From the NCBI GenBank assembly GCA_947471745.1, contig CANJKZ010000398.1, forward strand, positions 836,501 to 900,500: DNA of 64,000 nt, read 5' to 3'. The stretch is from Closterium sp. Naga37s-1 (Eukaryota; Streptophyta; Zygnematophyceae; Desmidiales; Closteriaceae). The notes under the pieces are model-generated. The model searched no databases. It had not been told where the DNA came from and was given only the letters and a program-made list of their open reading frames with translations. How positions within the stretch are numbered: the first letter of the stretch is position 1; each line of letters begins with the position of its first letter. Position numbers and translations under genes: made by a program. Positions 9,375 through 22,847 of this stretch are shown here, in pieces.

Positions 9375-12300
9375 TGGTATAGAGCGGGTTCCCTCGTGGG
9401 AACGCTTCCTAGGGCCCACCAATCGAAATTTTTTTTTTCCTGCCCGGAGCGCGCTTCGCTCCTGCCCGAGTCGCGCCCCGCGTGCCCTCCCTACCGTCAC
9501 GCCCTCTCTAGGCCCCTTACGGCCCCTTCGCGTCGCCCTTAGCGGCCCCTCTGACGGCCCCTCGTGCCGCCATTACGGCCCCTCGCGCCGCCCTTCCGGC
9601 CCCTCGCGCCGCCCTTACGGCCCCCTACGGCCCGTAGCCGCCCTTCGCGGCCCCTCGCATCGCCCTTCACGGCCCGTCGCCGCCCTCCGCGGCCACTCGC
9701 GGCCCCTTCACGGCCGGTCGCCGCCCTCCGCGGCCACTCGCGGCCCCTTCACGGCCGGTCGCCGCCCTCCGCGACCCCTCGCGCCGCCCTTCACAGCCCG
9801 TCGCCGCCCTCCGCGGCCACTCCCGGCCCCTTCACGGCCGGTCGCCGCCCTCTGCGGCCCCTCGTGCCGCCCTTCACGGCCCGTCCGCCGCCCTTCGCGG
9901 CCTCTTCCGGCCCGCCGTCGCCGCCTCTACAGCAGCAGCAGCTGCAGTCGCTACAGCGACCGCGGCCGCAGTCCCAGCAGCAGCAGCATCCGCCGCCCCT
10001 GCAGCAGCACCCGCCGCCACTGCAACCGCGGCCGCCGCCGTCCCTACAGGAGCGGCCGCCGCCGGCCCTGCAGCAGCAACTGCCGCCGCCGCTGCAGCAG
10101 CGGCCGCCGCCGTCCTGTGAGCAACAGCCGCCGCTGCCCCTGCAGCAGCCGAGCCGCCCGAGCCACCGAACCGCCCGAGCCGCCGAGCCGCCCGAGCCGC
10201 CCGAGCCGCCCGAGCCGCCCGAGTCGCCCGAGCCGCCGAGCCACCCGAGCCGCCGAGTCGCTGAGCTGCCGACCTGCTGGTGCTGCCGAGCCGCCGAGCC
10301 GCCGAGCCGTCCGAGCCGCCCTGTCCTCTACACTCGGTCCGTCTCGCCTGCCCGGTAAGAGCAGCACCTCTACTACTGCGCTGCCCTTAGCCTACTGCTC
10401 GTGCTGCTAGTCTACTGCTGTCATGGCTACCCCCAGTGTCCTCGCTTTTGACGCTGAGGGTCGGGCCATTGACTTTGACGTCTGGGTAGATGACCTGCAG
10501 CTTTTCCTACAGTGCGATAGGGCAGACGGTCTCTCCCTCTTTGATCTCACTTCTGGTGACTCCCCTGCCCCCGCTGCTGATGCTGACGCCACTGTTCGCT
10601 CACAGTGGGCCACACGCGATGCTGCTGCACGTCTTGCTGTGCGTCGCCACTTGCCTACCTCTGAGCGTGCGCACTTTAGCCAGTACAAGAGTGCTCACAC
10701 CTTGTACGACGCTGTAGTTGCGCGCTACTCCTCCCCTGCCACTGCTGCACTGAGCCGCCTCATGCTACCGTACCTCTTCCCTGACCTTGCTGCCTTTCCC
10801 ACAGTCGCTGACCTCATTACGCACCTCCGCACTAGTGACACTCGCTACCGCGCTGCGCTTCCTGCTGAGTTCTGCGCCAAGAACCCCCCCCCCATGTACA
10901 TCACCCTCTACTACATAGTCACCCGGCTCCCTGACTCCCTTCGCGTAGTCAGGGACCACTTCCTCTCAGTTTGCCCCACCACTCTCACCGTTGACCTCCT
11001 CGAGAAGGCCCTCCTAGCAGCAGAGAAGGGCATAGTCGCTGTAGGAGCCTCTCGTGGTGACCCTCGCACCCCCGTCTTTGAGGGGTGTTCCCCCTCCCCC
11101 CTTTTGCCCTCTGTTGCCTCTGCTGCTGCGGCCGACCTCGTTGGTTTCGAGTCGGTCGGCGCTGCGTCTGCCCCGAGCGGGAGATGCCGCACCGGCAAGG
11201 GCAAGGGGGGCAAGGGTGCTGGAGGGGCTGGCGGGGGTGGCGGAGGTGGCGGTGGCGGCAGTGGAGGGGGTGGGGGTGGTGGTGGGAGTGGTGGCGGGGG
11301 TGGAGGTGTCGGTGGCGGCAGTGGAGGCGGAGGCGGCGGCGGCGGTGGCGGTGGGAGCGGAGGTGGCGGAGGTGGCGGCGGTGGAGGAGGCGGCGGCGGA
11401 GGAGGTGGAGCTGGTCGGGGTGGCGCTGCACAGAGGGTCGGCTCCGGTGGTGGTCAGCGCCAGCAGCAGCAGCAGCAGCGGCAGCAGCGCACTCGTGACA
11501 TCCCCCCCCCTCAGCAGCTCCGTGAGTGGTACACTGCACGCCAGCGGGGTGGGGGTACTGGTCCGTGCACCTACGTCCTACGCACCGGCGACCGCGCGGG
11601 TGAGCAGTGCGGGGGTGCGCACTCCACCCAGCGCTGCTTTGGCCGCCTGACGGACGCTTGGTGTCACCAGTTCCCTGAGGCCACTGAGATCCCTCGCTGG
11701 GGCGAGCGGTCTAGGGCGGGTGTAGCTGTCTTTGACCTTGACTTTGATGCTATTCTTGCTGCCATGTATGCTGTGACTATTAGTGATGAGGGTGACTGTT
11801 ACCGGTGTTTTCCGCCCGACCCGAGCATTGAGACTGCTGCTCTAGGTGCTAGCGAGGCTGCTGCTCTAGGTGCTCGTGCGTCTGCTCCCTCAGGTGCTGG
11901 TGAGTCTGCTCTCTCAGGTACTGCGTCGGCTTCGGCCTCCCACACCTTCACCCTTGACTCGGGGGCTTCTCGCTCCTTCTTTCGAGACCGCACCACACTC
12001 ACGCCGCTTGGCCGGCCAGTTGCAGTCTCTCTGGCAGACCCCTCTGGGGGTCCTGTCCTTGCTCACTTCTCCACTGTCCTCCCGTGTCCGGCGGCCCCCT
12101 CTGGCACCCTGTCTGGTCTTTACCTCCCCTCGTTCTCTACGAACTTGGTGAGTGGTGCTGACCTACAGGATGCGGGGGTTCACCAGTTCACTCCTGCGAG
12201 TCAGCGGGTGACCCACTGCACGGACGCTCGGACAGGCCGACACCTGGCCACGTTTACACGTCGGCCGGGGTCGAGCCTGTACACACTGACCACTGCGTCT

Positions 12301-15300
12301 CCTCCAGTCACTGCGTCTGGTCAGGTAGCTGCGTCGGGTCAGGTGTTTGCTGCAGCGTCCAGGTCTGGTCCTGAGTCTGCCCCCTGTTCGTGTCGCCTTC
12401 TGTCTCACGAGACTCTCCTCTGGCACCACCGCCTTGGTCACCCCTCCCTGCTTCGTCTCCGAGGCATGGCCTCCCGTGTCCTTGTCTCTGGTCTTCCCCG
12501 GTCCCTCCCTCCCCTTCCTCCGGGGCCTGGCCCTACCTGCGTCCCCTGTGTCGAGGGGCGGCAGCGGGCTGCCCCTCACTCCTCCCAGTTTCCTCCGACA
12601 GAGGCCCCGCTGCAGACGCTTCACATGGACGTGTGGGGCCCGGCCCGCGTCCGTGGACAGGGTCACGAGCGCTACTTCCTGCTGGTGGTTGACGACTACT
12701 CGCGTTACACCACAGTCTTCCCCTTGCGCAGCAAGGGTGATGTCACTGAGGTGTTGATCGACTGGATCCGCGCAGCTCGTCTCCAGCTCAGGCAGAGCTT
12801 CGGCTCGGACTTTCCTGTTCTGCGTCTGCACTCTGACAGAGGTGGAGAGTTCTCCTCTGGCCTTCTGCGAGCCTACTGTCGTGCACGAGGCATCCGCCAG
12901 ACCTTCACGCTTCCGGACTCTCCACAGCAAAATGGGATTGCTGAGCGCCGCATTGGCATGGTCATGGACGTCGCCCGTACGTCCATGATGCATGCGGCTG
13001 CCCCCCATTTTCTGTGGCCGTTTGCGGTTCGGTACGCGGCGCATCAGATCAACCTTCACCCCAGGGTCTCCATGCCGGAGACCTCCCCAGCTTTGCTGTG
13101 GACGGGGAAGGTTGGCGATGCGTCTGCGTTCCGTGTCTGGGGATCTCGGGCGTTTGTCCGCGACTTGTCTGCGGACAAGCTGTCCCCTCGTGCTGCTCCT
13201 TGCGTCTTCCTTGGCTTCCCCCCTGACGCGCCAGGGTGGCAGTTCTACCACCCCACCTCTCGCCGTGTTCTGTCCTCCCAGGACGTCACGTTTGACGAGT
13301 CGGTCCCCTACTACCGCCTCTTCCCCTACCGCACTCCGTCCCTCCCCCCGCCACCGCTCTTCCTTGTGCCAGGTCCCCCCCCGGTAGACCCCCTTCCCCC
13401 TCAGGGTCCTGCCCCTTCAGGTGTGTCCCAGGTAGACGCAGTCGAGCCTGTCGAGGTTACTGGTGACTCTGGTGCTGCTGAGGGTGCTGAGCCTGGGGGT
13501 GCTGACTCTGGGGGTGCTGAGCGTGTGGGTGCTACGCCTGGGGGTGCTGAGCCTGAGGGTGCTACTACTGGGGGTCCTGAGCCTGGGGGTGCTGAGCCTG
13601 GGGGTGCTACTACTGGGGGTGCTGAGCCTGGGGGTGCTGAGCCTGGGGGTGCTACGCCTGGGGGTGCTGAGCCTTGGGGGTGCTGACTCTGGGGGTGCTG
13701 AGCGTGTGGGTGCTACGCCTGGGGGTGCTGAGCCTGAGGGTGCTACTACTGGGGGTGCTGAGCCTGGGGGTACTGAGCCTGGAGGTGCTACTACTGGGGG
13801 TGCTGAGCCTGGGGGTGCTGAGCCTGGGGGTGCTGAGCCTGGGGGTGCTACGCCTGGAGGTGCTGAGCCTGGGGGTGCGGAGCCTGAGGGAGCTGGGCCT
13901 GCTTGTGTGGCGTCTGGCGGTGCTGAGCCTGGAGGTTCTCCTGGTGCTTCGTCTCGGCGGGAGCCACTCTCTCCACAGGAGCTGCGCGAGTGGTTTGCCT
14001 GGCGCTGGAGGCGTGCTGCTGGAGCTGGAGGTTCTTCGGCTGCTGAGGGTACTGGTGCCGCGGGTCCCGGAGGTGCTCGTACTGGGAGTACTGGAGCTGC
14101 TGGGCTTGCGGGTACGACTGGAGCTGGAGTTGCTGAGGGTGTTGGCGCTGAGGCTACTGCTGTCGGTCCTGGAGGCGGTCCTGCTGGGGGTGCTACTGGT
14201 GCTGCTGGAGGTACTGGAGCTGGAGGTGCTGCTGGCGCTGGTGCTGCCGCTGGGGGTATTGGTGCTGTCCCTGCTGTGTCTGGAGTCGCCGCGCGGCCTC
14301 GGCCGTACTTCGTTCCACTCCTTCAGCAGGTTCTTGGTCTCCCGCCTTCTACTGGTCCTCCTCCTCCCTTAGAGTGTCCACAGCCTGTCCCGTCACAGTT
14401 ACAGTTACAGCCGGCCTCCCCACTGCCCGCTCCTTCTCCCTACACTGGTCCTATTGGAGGTCTTGCTGAGCGTCGTGAGCCTGCGTCTCGCCCTGCGTCG
14501 CCTGTCCGTGCTGCTCGCACTAGTGGTCGTGGTTCGCGTCAGCGTCCTCCTCCTGTCCCTGGCACGCACCGGATGTCTCTGCGTCCGTCCACTGCTCCTC
14601 TGCGTGCCCCTTTGCCTTCTCCTCCTGAGTCCTCTCTTCCTGCTCTTCCTGACCCGGAGTCGGACTCTCTTCGTGCTGCCAGTCCTACTGTCACGCATCT
14701 CCTTGCTACTGTTGTCACTGACCCTTCCTTTGAGTCCACTGCTGCGTCTGCACTAGTTACTGAGCTCGTCGACTTTGCTGCTCGCTGTCGTCTAGACTAC
14801 GCTGCTAGTCTTGTTGCTGAGTCTGAGTCTGTCTGTCCTCCGTCCGTCGGGGGTGAGTGTGCCCTTGGCACGGACGTCCTTGAGGACAGGCAGGAGGAGT
14901 TCCAGTGTTTGGCTGCTGCTTCACCTCATCTCGTGTCCGTACTGCTTACCCCTGAGGGAGACCCGGATGCACTTGACATCCCGACTCCGCGCTCTTACGC
15001 GGAGGCGATAGAGGGTCCCTACTCCTCTCAGTGGCAGGCAGCTATGGACGCAGAGATGGCTTCCTGGAAGTCCACAGGCACCTACGTTGACGAGGTTCCC
15101 CTGCCTGGGGCGAACATCGTCAGTGGCATGTGGATTTTCAGGGTGAAGCGGCCGCCGGGTTCTCCGCCTGTCTTCAAGGCGCGTTACGTGGCTCGTGGCT
15201 TCAGTCAGCGGCAGGGAGTTGACTACTTTCAGACCTTCTCTCCCACCCCGAAGATGACCACTCTTCGGGTACTGCTGCACATAGCTGCTCACCGCGACTA

Positions 15301-16765
15301 CGAGCTGCACTCTCTTGACTTCAGCACTGCTTTCTTGCAGGGCAGCCTGCACGAGGAGATCTGGCTGCGTCGCCCACCTGGCTTCACTGGGTCCTTTCCT
15401 CCTGGCACCCAGTGGAGCCTCCGGCGGCCAGTCTACGGTCTCCGCCAGGCACCGCGTGAGTGGCACGACACACTGAGGACTACACTTGCGGCTCTTGGGT
15501 TTGCTCCCTCTACTGCCGACCCGTCGCTGTTTCTGCGCACCGACACTTCTTTGCCGCCGTTCTACATCCTCGTGTACGTCGACGACTTGGTCTTCGCCAC
15601 AGCTGACACTGCTGGACTCGCCCACGTGAAGTCCGAGCTGCAGAAGAGACACACGTGCACAGACCTGGGTGAACTGCGCAGCTACCTTGGCTTGCAGATC
15701 ACCCGGGACAGAGCACGCCGCACCATTACCCTGACTCAGTCACACATGGTGCAGCAGGTCCTTCAGCGCTTCGGCTTCACGTACTCCTCGCCTCAGGCCA
15801 CTCCTCTGCCTACTCGCCACTCGCTCTCAGCTCTGCCTTCAGATGAGTCCGTAGAGTCGAGTGGCCCGTACCCAGAGCTTGTTGGCTGCCTCATGTACCT
15901 GATGACCTGCACACGACCTGACCTTGCATACCCTCTTAGCATTCTTGCACGCTATGTTGCTCCTGGGAGACACAGACCGGAGCACATGGCTGCAGCGAAG
16001 AGGGTGTTGCGCTACTTGTGCAGTACGTCGGGCATGGGGCTTGTGCTTGGAGGGCAGAGTCCAGTGGTCCTCACTGGGCACGCAGACGCTTCTTGGGCTG
16101 ACGACCAGGCTACGCAGCGGTCGTCACAGGGTTACACCTTCAGCCTTGGTTCCGGCTCTGTTTCGTGGCGGGCTACCCGCTCGTCTTCTGTTCTCGGCTC
16201 CAGTTGTGAGGCTGAGATCTACGCCGGTGCCATGGCTGCACAGGAGCTTCGCTGGCTCACCTACCTGCTGACTGACCTCGGAGAGCCGCCTCGTTCTCCT
16301 CCAGTGCTGTACGTAGACAACAAGGCCATGCTGGCCTTGTGTCGAGAGCAGAGACTGGAGCACAGAACGAAGCACATTGCTCTCCGCTACTTCCTTGCTC
16401 GTGAGCTGCAGCAGCGTGGTCAGCTGCGGCTTGCGTACGTGGCCTCTGAGGCCAACACTGCTGATATCTTCACCAAGGCACTCCCGCCTTGTGATCATCA
16501 GCGCTTCTGTACTCAGCTGGGTCTTGTGCCTACCTTGCCTCACTTGCTCACCCCTTGACCTTGTTTGTACTGTTGCATATATATATACACCTGCTCTTGC
16601 TTGTCTAGCCTTATATATATATGCAATCCTGCATGTGAACTGGCCTTGTGGCCTTGAACTTGTGCTCGGAATGTGTGGTGACTTTGTGATCCACCCTGAG
16701 CTTGCTTTGCTTTGCTTGACTGGTCTTGTGACCCCTTGTTCTCCCCCACTTTGCCTATGGGGGTG

Positions 16766-16889
16766 TGTCAGATTTATATGACATAGCTACTGTAGGCTAT
16801 AGTGGGGTAGCACATATGGGGTACAGTTTTCTAGGGTTTGCTTTTGTACCCAACTTTCCCTTAGTCAATTCATTCCTCGTTATTTCTCA
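16766..16889 (+). repeat. Copia-1 3' LTR (124 bp)
   Basis: One difference from the 5' copy. Followed by tagga, the duplicated target bases that also precede the 5' LTR. Confidence 0.93.
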
Positions 16890-19800
16890 TAGGATTACCT
16901 CAGGAAGGTTCACAGAGAGTATGCTGCAGCGGAAGTATTGGCCTCAGGTCAGAGTGGATTTAAAATGACAGAGATAAAATAAAGCATGCAAGTACATAAC
17001 TTCATATAAGAGGACAAGAGGAATTTGAAACGACCAAGATTAGCCATGTACTCTAAGGGGTACATTCCCTTATTGCAGCGAAACCCAACCGTGCGACTCC
17101 AGATGATTACGAACCTGCTCCTGCCAAACTCCTCGCCACTGCAACTGCCCGATGCTTCTGCTCCGACGGTCCAGATGCTGCCTAACCGTACGCGACCCTT
17201 GTCGTCATTTCGACTTTTCGCCTTCGTACTTTTCATTGTGTTCCTCTCTTGCTACTGACAGGAGTGCACAGTGTCTTTCATAATTCAATATTCGTAACGC
17301 CCCCCTTCACTCCTGGCCGTAGCAAGTCTTGACCCACTTAACTACTCCGCTGGGTTCGTAGCAGTGCAGGTACTGCTGACGGGGCAGACGCTTCGTGAGG
17401 AAGTCGGCTGCCATGCCACCCGTCGGGCAATAGGTGAAGTCGACCTTGCCCTTGTCAACTTCGTCCTTGACGAAGAAGTACCGCAGCGCAATGTGATTGG
17501 TGTGGTTGACGAATCCCGGCTTGTTCGCGATTCTGATCGCGCTCTGGTTGTCGTAGTGCAGGCGAAATGTTGGCGAAGTTGGAATTTTCGCCTCCTGCAG
17601 GAGCTCCTGTAGGTAGAGCCCCTCGCGAACTGCTGCTGGCGCGGTGATGAATTCAGCTTCTGCCTATAACATAGCAACCAGTTCCTCTTTCTGCAAATTC
17701 CACGAGATGGGCCCTGTTGGCTAGAGCCGGAACAGGAACCCGGTCTGGACCGTCGATTGTCGGGGTCTGCAGCGTGATCGGCGTCCACGTAGCCGATGAG
17801 GTTGAAGGAGGAGGTCGTGACTGTGGAGTAGCAGAGCCCAATGTTGGGCGTGGAGATGAAGAATTGCAAGGCGCGCTAAAGATCTAGGAGAGTTTCAGCC
17901 GTTGCTTTGCGAGAGTACTGGGCTAGCTGGCTCGCGATGTAAGAGAGGTCAGGCGTGCAGGTGACTGAGGCAAAAAGCAGGCATCCCAACTGCTGCTGGT
18001 AAGTCTGGAGGCCTGCGGGGGACATGGCTTTGTTTGTCAGGTTTGTAGTTCGGTCCGAGCGTGCGGTAAGGAGTGGAGAGTGGTGCAGGAGAGATGTTGA
18101 ACCGCTTCTCACGTGTTTCAGCATACTTAGCAGCTGAGAGATGGATGACCTCTGGCGCGTAGGTGATGTTAAGGCTCAGGAACTGCTCACACCATGGTTG
18201 GTGGTAATGTCGACGCGCATCTCTAGGTTCTTCTCGAACTGGTCAAGTAGCGTGCTGCTCATTCCTGTGTAGAGCAAGTCATCGACATACACGGTGAGCA
18301 GGATGTAATCGCCGCAAAAGTGCAGGCGATACATGCCTGGATCGTGCGGCAGCTGTGTGAATCCTATCTTGAGTAGGATTTTGAGGGCTCATTCCCCAAG
18401 TCGATGGTGTCCTAGGGGTCACGATGTGGTTGAACGTCATCGGGAAGCGGCGCAGGTGCAGGGAGGCGCAGAGGGCGGTCGAGAGGAACAATAGGAGGCT
18501 CGGACTCTTTAGTTTCTTCCGTTTCCCCCATTTGTTCTTCTCGCCAAGCGCTCCAGCCTTCACCGGTGGTGCCCCATCCGCCGATGGTGCCGCTAGTTGT
18601 GCCCCACCCTCCGCCTGCGTCAGCCCAGGTCCCTCCCGTGTTGCCCCAGGTACCGCCGCTGCTGGTTCCCCAGCCGTCGTTGCCGCCCCACCCCCCTTTA
18701 TTGGAGGCGCCTTCCTCTTCTGCGCCCCATGCGCTGCACGCGGAAGTCCCGCGCGCTTCGGCGATGCTCTTCTGGCGAAGCTCCTCCGCTTCGCGTCGTG
18801 TCAGATCCTCCTCTTGCGCGATCGTAAGTTTCTTCTTGGGGTCGCGCCAGTGGGGGTAGACCTTCAGGAACTCCTCCTTAGGGCGCACCACTCCGCGCGC
18901 ATCGAAAGTTCCGTGTCCTGTGCCACGCAAGATCCCTTCGAGGTGCTCCGACGCTGCCCCGGGGAGGGGATCATCCGGAGTGCCGAAGATGTTGCGTGTC
19001 GCGAAGTAAAGATCCGGGGTTGACATCCCTTTGTCCAGTGGCGCGTAGCTTTCGGCTTCTCTTATCGCGGCTAGCCCTCATCCTGCTACCGCGTTCGTCG
19101 ATGCCGCCAACGACTGGCAGTTTCTGCAGATGCCATCGGGGCCGGGATCATGCAGCGCGACTTCGCGCTTGTGTGGGTGATGCGGCACCCAGGGCCTCCC
19201 GTCCGGATGCTTCAATTTGGAGCGATGGATGTGCTCGAAGCGGAGGGGGATGAGATCAATTAACTCATCCGTGTCGGCGCTGCAGTCGGGACTGTCGAAG
19301 TCGAGCACGTATACACCGTTTTCGGAGTGTGCTCGTCCGATATGCTTGCGCGGTTTGTCAGGCACCGTGTAGTGCAGGAGGATATCACGGGTTCGACGAT
19401 CCGTGCTGAGTTCGACTCCGCAGTCCATGAGTTGCGCCGCCGAGAGGAGGTTGAACCTCAGGTTCTGCACGATGAGCACGTCGTTCAGTGTGATGTAAGT
19501 GTTGCTCTTGTGCGCCTTGAGGACTACAATGCCTTGCGCGCTTGCGCGCAGGCGATTGTTGTTCGCCACGGTGATGTACGTAACCGTGGGGGTTGGGACG
19601 GCTTTGGATATGAAATGCTCGGAGCCCACCATGTGCTGCCCACAGCAGCTATTAAAGTACCATGTGTTGTACCTCTTTTTGTCATCGCGCGCAAGCAGCG
19701 CCAATCGCAACGTAACGATGTGCGGAGTGTCGAATTTCAGAAATTGTTTGCGCGAAATCCTGTCGATAGGTGCCACCCATGAATCAGGTAGATGCGGGGG

Positions 19801-21616
19801 GCTTTCAAGCAGCGGGATTGGGAGGTTCCAATCCTGGTCATCATCATCGTTGAAGACGTGTCGGGGGTTAAACGGATTGTTATCTGCTAACGGCCCGATA
19901 GGATGGAGTGCAGGCTCTGGCGATCATCGTCATGTTCCTGATGATGTTGCGCACGGGACCGGGTTGCGACGGCTGCTGTTGCTGGTGTGAACTGTTGGGT
20001 TCAGGTTGCGCGATGGGGGGTGATACCCCTGGGCGTGACGTGTGTCCTGCCTTGCGTCTTGTCGGCTCGCCCAAGTGCTCGGATTGGACTGGCGAGGGGC
20101 GGAGCGGAATTTGCATCGCTCAGCCAGATGCCCGAAACTTTTGCAGATTTTGCAGTAGAGGCGCCGCGGTTGTCGTTCTTCTTTGTTGTCGGCGTGGAAC
20201 GCGATTCTTTCCCGTTCTCGTCGGCGCTGGTCACTGCTGATCCATATCCCTTTGTTCGACAAGAAGGGCTGCGCATAGGGCGGCTTCCGAGATAGTCCCC
20301 TGTTGCCGGAGGAGCGCCGTGCAGGGACGCCATTATGTGCCGAGTCATGTGAGCACGATATTCACGAAGATTTCTTATAAAAAAAAAGCTCCCGAGTTTC
20401 ACAATTTGATCGCGTAGGCTCTGACAACGATTAATGTAGCTGTTGGCCTTCTCCCCTGTTGCCATCTTTGTCTCCAGTAGCTGCTGGAGCAGGCAGCTTG
20501 ATGACACCGTGTCTTTGGGTTGATACACCCTGTTGAGGTGTCGCCAGGCTTCAAGTGCTGGAGCAGGTGATGTCTAATAGGAACGGATTCCTAGTTGCTC
20601 CGCCGGCGACATATTGCGGACAAGCACGTCGTACGCCATGAGTGATTCGCTGTAGTACTACGCTCTGTCGTCGTCGGTGTCGGTCGTGGGTCCCGCGTAA
20701 CTCCCGTCAAAATAGTGTAAAATCTGCGTGTTCTGCAGCAGTAGTTCCAGCTCGAAGCTCCAGGTATAGAAGTTTTTGCCGTTAAAGCAGGCACTTGTTT
20801 TTATTTTTGATATGTCAAAAACCTTGATTGAGCTGAGAGAGTTGCTTCATCGCTGGGACGGGGAGTCTTGGGCGTTGAACCATTTGTTTCGAGGGAGAAG
20901 GTCTGCGCGGCGGTATCACGGCTATTCGCGGCCGGTTGAGAGGGTTGGGAAGATGTTCCCGAGTCGAAAGTCGCTGAAGCTGATTTTCAAGTGCAACGTT
21001 ACTGATGGTCGTCGTCGCCTCGTTTGTCGTAGCCGGGTTGGTCTGCGCTTCAGTGGTCAGATTTGTCTGACCTCCAGATCCTCCGGCCATCCTTACGCGT
21101 GAGCGTGTGACGGACGCCACCTTAGTTTGCCAAAGTTTTCGAGGGTGGCAGTGCGAAGGATTTCTAAGTCGCTCTCATACCATGTTGCGATCAAGAGATT
21201 GATCGTGCCTAGGATCACCTCAGGAAGGTTCGCAGAGAGTGTGTTGCAGTGGAAGTATTGACCTCAGGTCAGAGTGGATTCAAAATGAGTGAGATAAAAT
21301 AAAGCATGCAAGTACATAAGTTTCTAAGAGTACAAGAGGAATTCGAAATGACCTAGAGTAGACAAGTACTCTAAGGGGTACATTCCCTTATTGCAGCGAA
21401 ACTCAACCGTGCGACTCCAGACGGTTACGAAACTATTCCCGCCAGAATCCTTGCCACTGCAGCCACCCGATGCTTCTGCTGTGACGGTCCAGATGCTGCC
21501 TAACAGTACGAGACCCTTCCCGTCATTTCGACTTTCGCCTTCGCACTCTTCATTGTGTTCCTCGCTTGCTACTGACAGTAGTGCACATTGTTTTTCATTA
21601 TTCACTTTTCGTAACA

Positions 21617-22001
21617 TTTTGCATTCCCAAGAACAGTCCCGCCCCGCTGTCGCAAGGCCGTAATGCGACTGTTTTGAGGCCTCAGCAATAGTCGAGCATC
21701 TCCTCGAGTGATGTCTGATTATCAATTACACTGGCCTGAAACGTTAATTGTTGGAAAGGATGTTTGCGGTTTGAAGACGCCAAAAACGGGCCCACGTGTT
21801 ACAGTGTTTGTGTTGCCTAAACCCGTTGAAGGACGTGACGCTACGTGGTCGTCCTTCCGTCTCGTCAAGTAGTTACAACTCAGCCTAATGTCGTGTGGTA
21901 GGTGCCTCATGTCGAATTCATCCGTAGGTTGTTGAGCTGTGTATCAGTAGGCTGGGCATGTCATTTCCTAAAAAATAGGGTTTTGAGTTGATCACGCACT
22001 G
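21617..22001. other. Host DNA right of element A, nothing recognised
   Basis: AT-richer than the elements around it. No gene, splice-supported exon or element end could be supported. Confidence 0.4.
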
Positions 22002-22595
22002 TTACTGAAACTATACGCCAAAAGCGCAGCTATGTCGCTTCTGGCGCACTGTTTCTTCCCAATTTTCGCTAAGGGCGCAGAGTTATTGTGCTTTCTACGC
22101 AGTTTTGCTCTCATTGGTCCACTCATGGCACATAACTACAAACCGAGACTTTGTCCACTGCCAGAGAAATCGGTATCTTCCCATTCGTGTGTTTTACATG
22201 CTCGAAAAATATAAACCCCATTAAGAAGTGTATCAACCCTAAACACCTTGCTGAATGGTGTTTAGGTTTGATGAATCCCTGATGGCATGCCTTTTAAAAA
22301 TATACCCGTTGAGAAGGGCATCAACCATAAACATATTGCTGCAAGGCTTTTAGGGTTGATGACTCCCTCGATTTATGCCATCTGAGAGGTTTTTAATCTT
22401 TGTGTTTGCCCTTAATGCTAGCCTTGACGGTTCGGTGGCCGCCAATCCAAGCGGAGTCGCCGACCCGTCAATTTTGTTACCAATGAAAGAAACAATACGT
22501 AGAAAGAACAATATCTTTGCGCGGTGATCGAAAACTTGGCAGAAACATTGCACCATAAGCAACATAGATGTGCTTTTGGCGTATTGTTTCAGTAA
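22002..22595. mobile_element. Foldback element with 117-bp inverted arms and two 41-bp hairpins
   Basis: Left arm 22002-22118 and right arm 22479-22595 are diverged inverted copies of equal length. Shared blocks include ttactgaaac, atacgccaaaagc, ctttctacg and tcattggt. Between them, 22232-22272 and 22320-22360 are two 41-bp hairpins in direct order, each with the stem start atcaacc and stem end gttgat or gtttgat. The first has a 16-bp stem with one mismatch. No transposase is present and no clear target duplication was found, so a non-autonomous foldback DNA element or MITE is likely. A structured-RNA locus is an alternative. The small frames in the two arms look alike only because the arms are inverted copies. 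Confidence 0.65.
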
Positions 22596-22847
22596 GTGTG
22601 CATGTTGAGTAGTTTGGTTTTGTTTGTCATTTGTGTTTGTTCAAGTTTCTTGAACTAGGAAACAATACTATGCGAAACACTTGGAAACACTCCACCTTCG
22701 CCACTTGTTTCAAACGAATTGTCCTCTCGGCAACCTCGCCCAACAATTTTCAAGTTAAGTATTTTTTAAGCATTGCCATTCTCGGCATGGGCTTGATTCT
22801 CCGTATGAGAGGATGTGCTATTGTGATACCTATAAAAATGGTGATAA

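Larger units (their letters stand above)
9251..16889 (+). mobile_element. Young Ty1/copia element Copia-1
   Basis: Complete in outline. Identical-length LTRs of 124 bp (9251-9374 and 16766-16889) differ at one site. The target duplication is tagga. A tRNA-Met-type primer site follows the 5' LTR, and a G-rich tract precedes the 3' LTR. Parts: GC-rich repetitive leader (9430-10420), gag (10423 to about 11100), Gly-rich stretch, protease (FTLDSGAS near 11950), pre-integrase and integrase (about 12410-13330, with HSDRGGEF and SPQQNG), a long GGAEPGGA linker, reverse transcriptase (about 15000-15800, YVDDLVFA) and RNase H (about 16070-16560). It appears broken in about one place. The near-identical LTRs make it recent. 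It sits inside the 3' LTR of element A. Confidence 0.93.
9219..21616 (-). mobile_element. Old Ty1/copia element A, interrupted by Copia-1
   Basis: A copia-type LTR retrotransposon fossil on the minus strand. The 5' LTR is 21183-21616 (434 bp, TG...CA). A tRNA-Met-type primer site (TGGTATGAGAGC) follows it. The 3' LTR is 9219-9250 plus 16890 to about 17299, split by Copia-1. Recognisable parts are gag (about 20000-20780), a CCHC knuckle near 20130, a protease-like region near 19650, reverse transcriptase with YVDD near 18290 and RNase H at about 17350-17870. It is broken, with many breaks. Its LTRs differ at many sites, so it is clearly older than Copia-1. Flanks are tttcg and ttttg, a possible decayed target duplication. 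Confidence 0.85.

Noticed and set aside
9223-10410. Arg/Pro-rich frames in the Copia-1 leader
   Set aside because: GC-rich tandem repeats between primer site and gag; no family similarity and more than one frame is open.
18424-19023. Plus-strand frame of 199 codons
   Set aside because: Antisense to the copia element A protein region.
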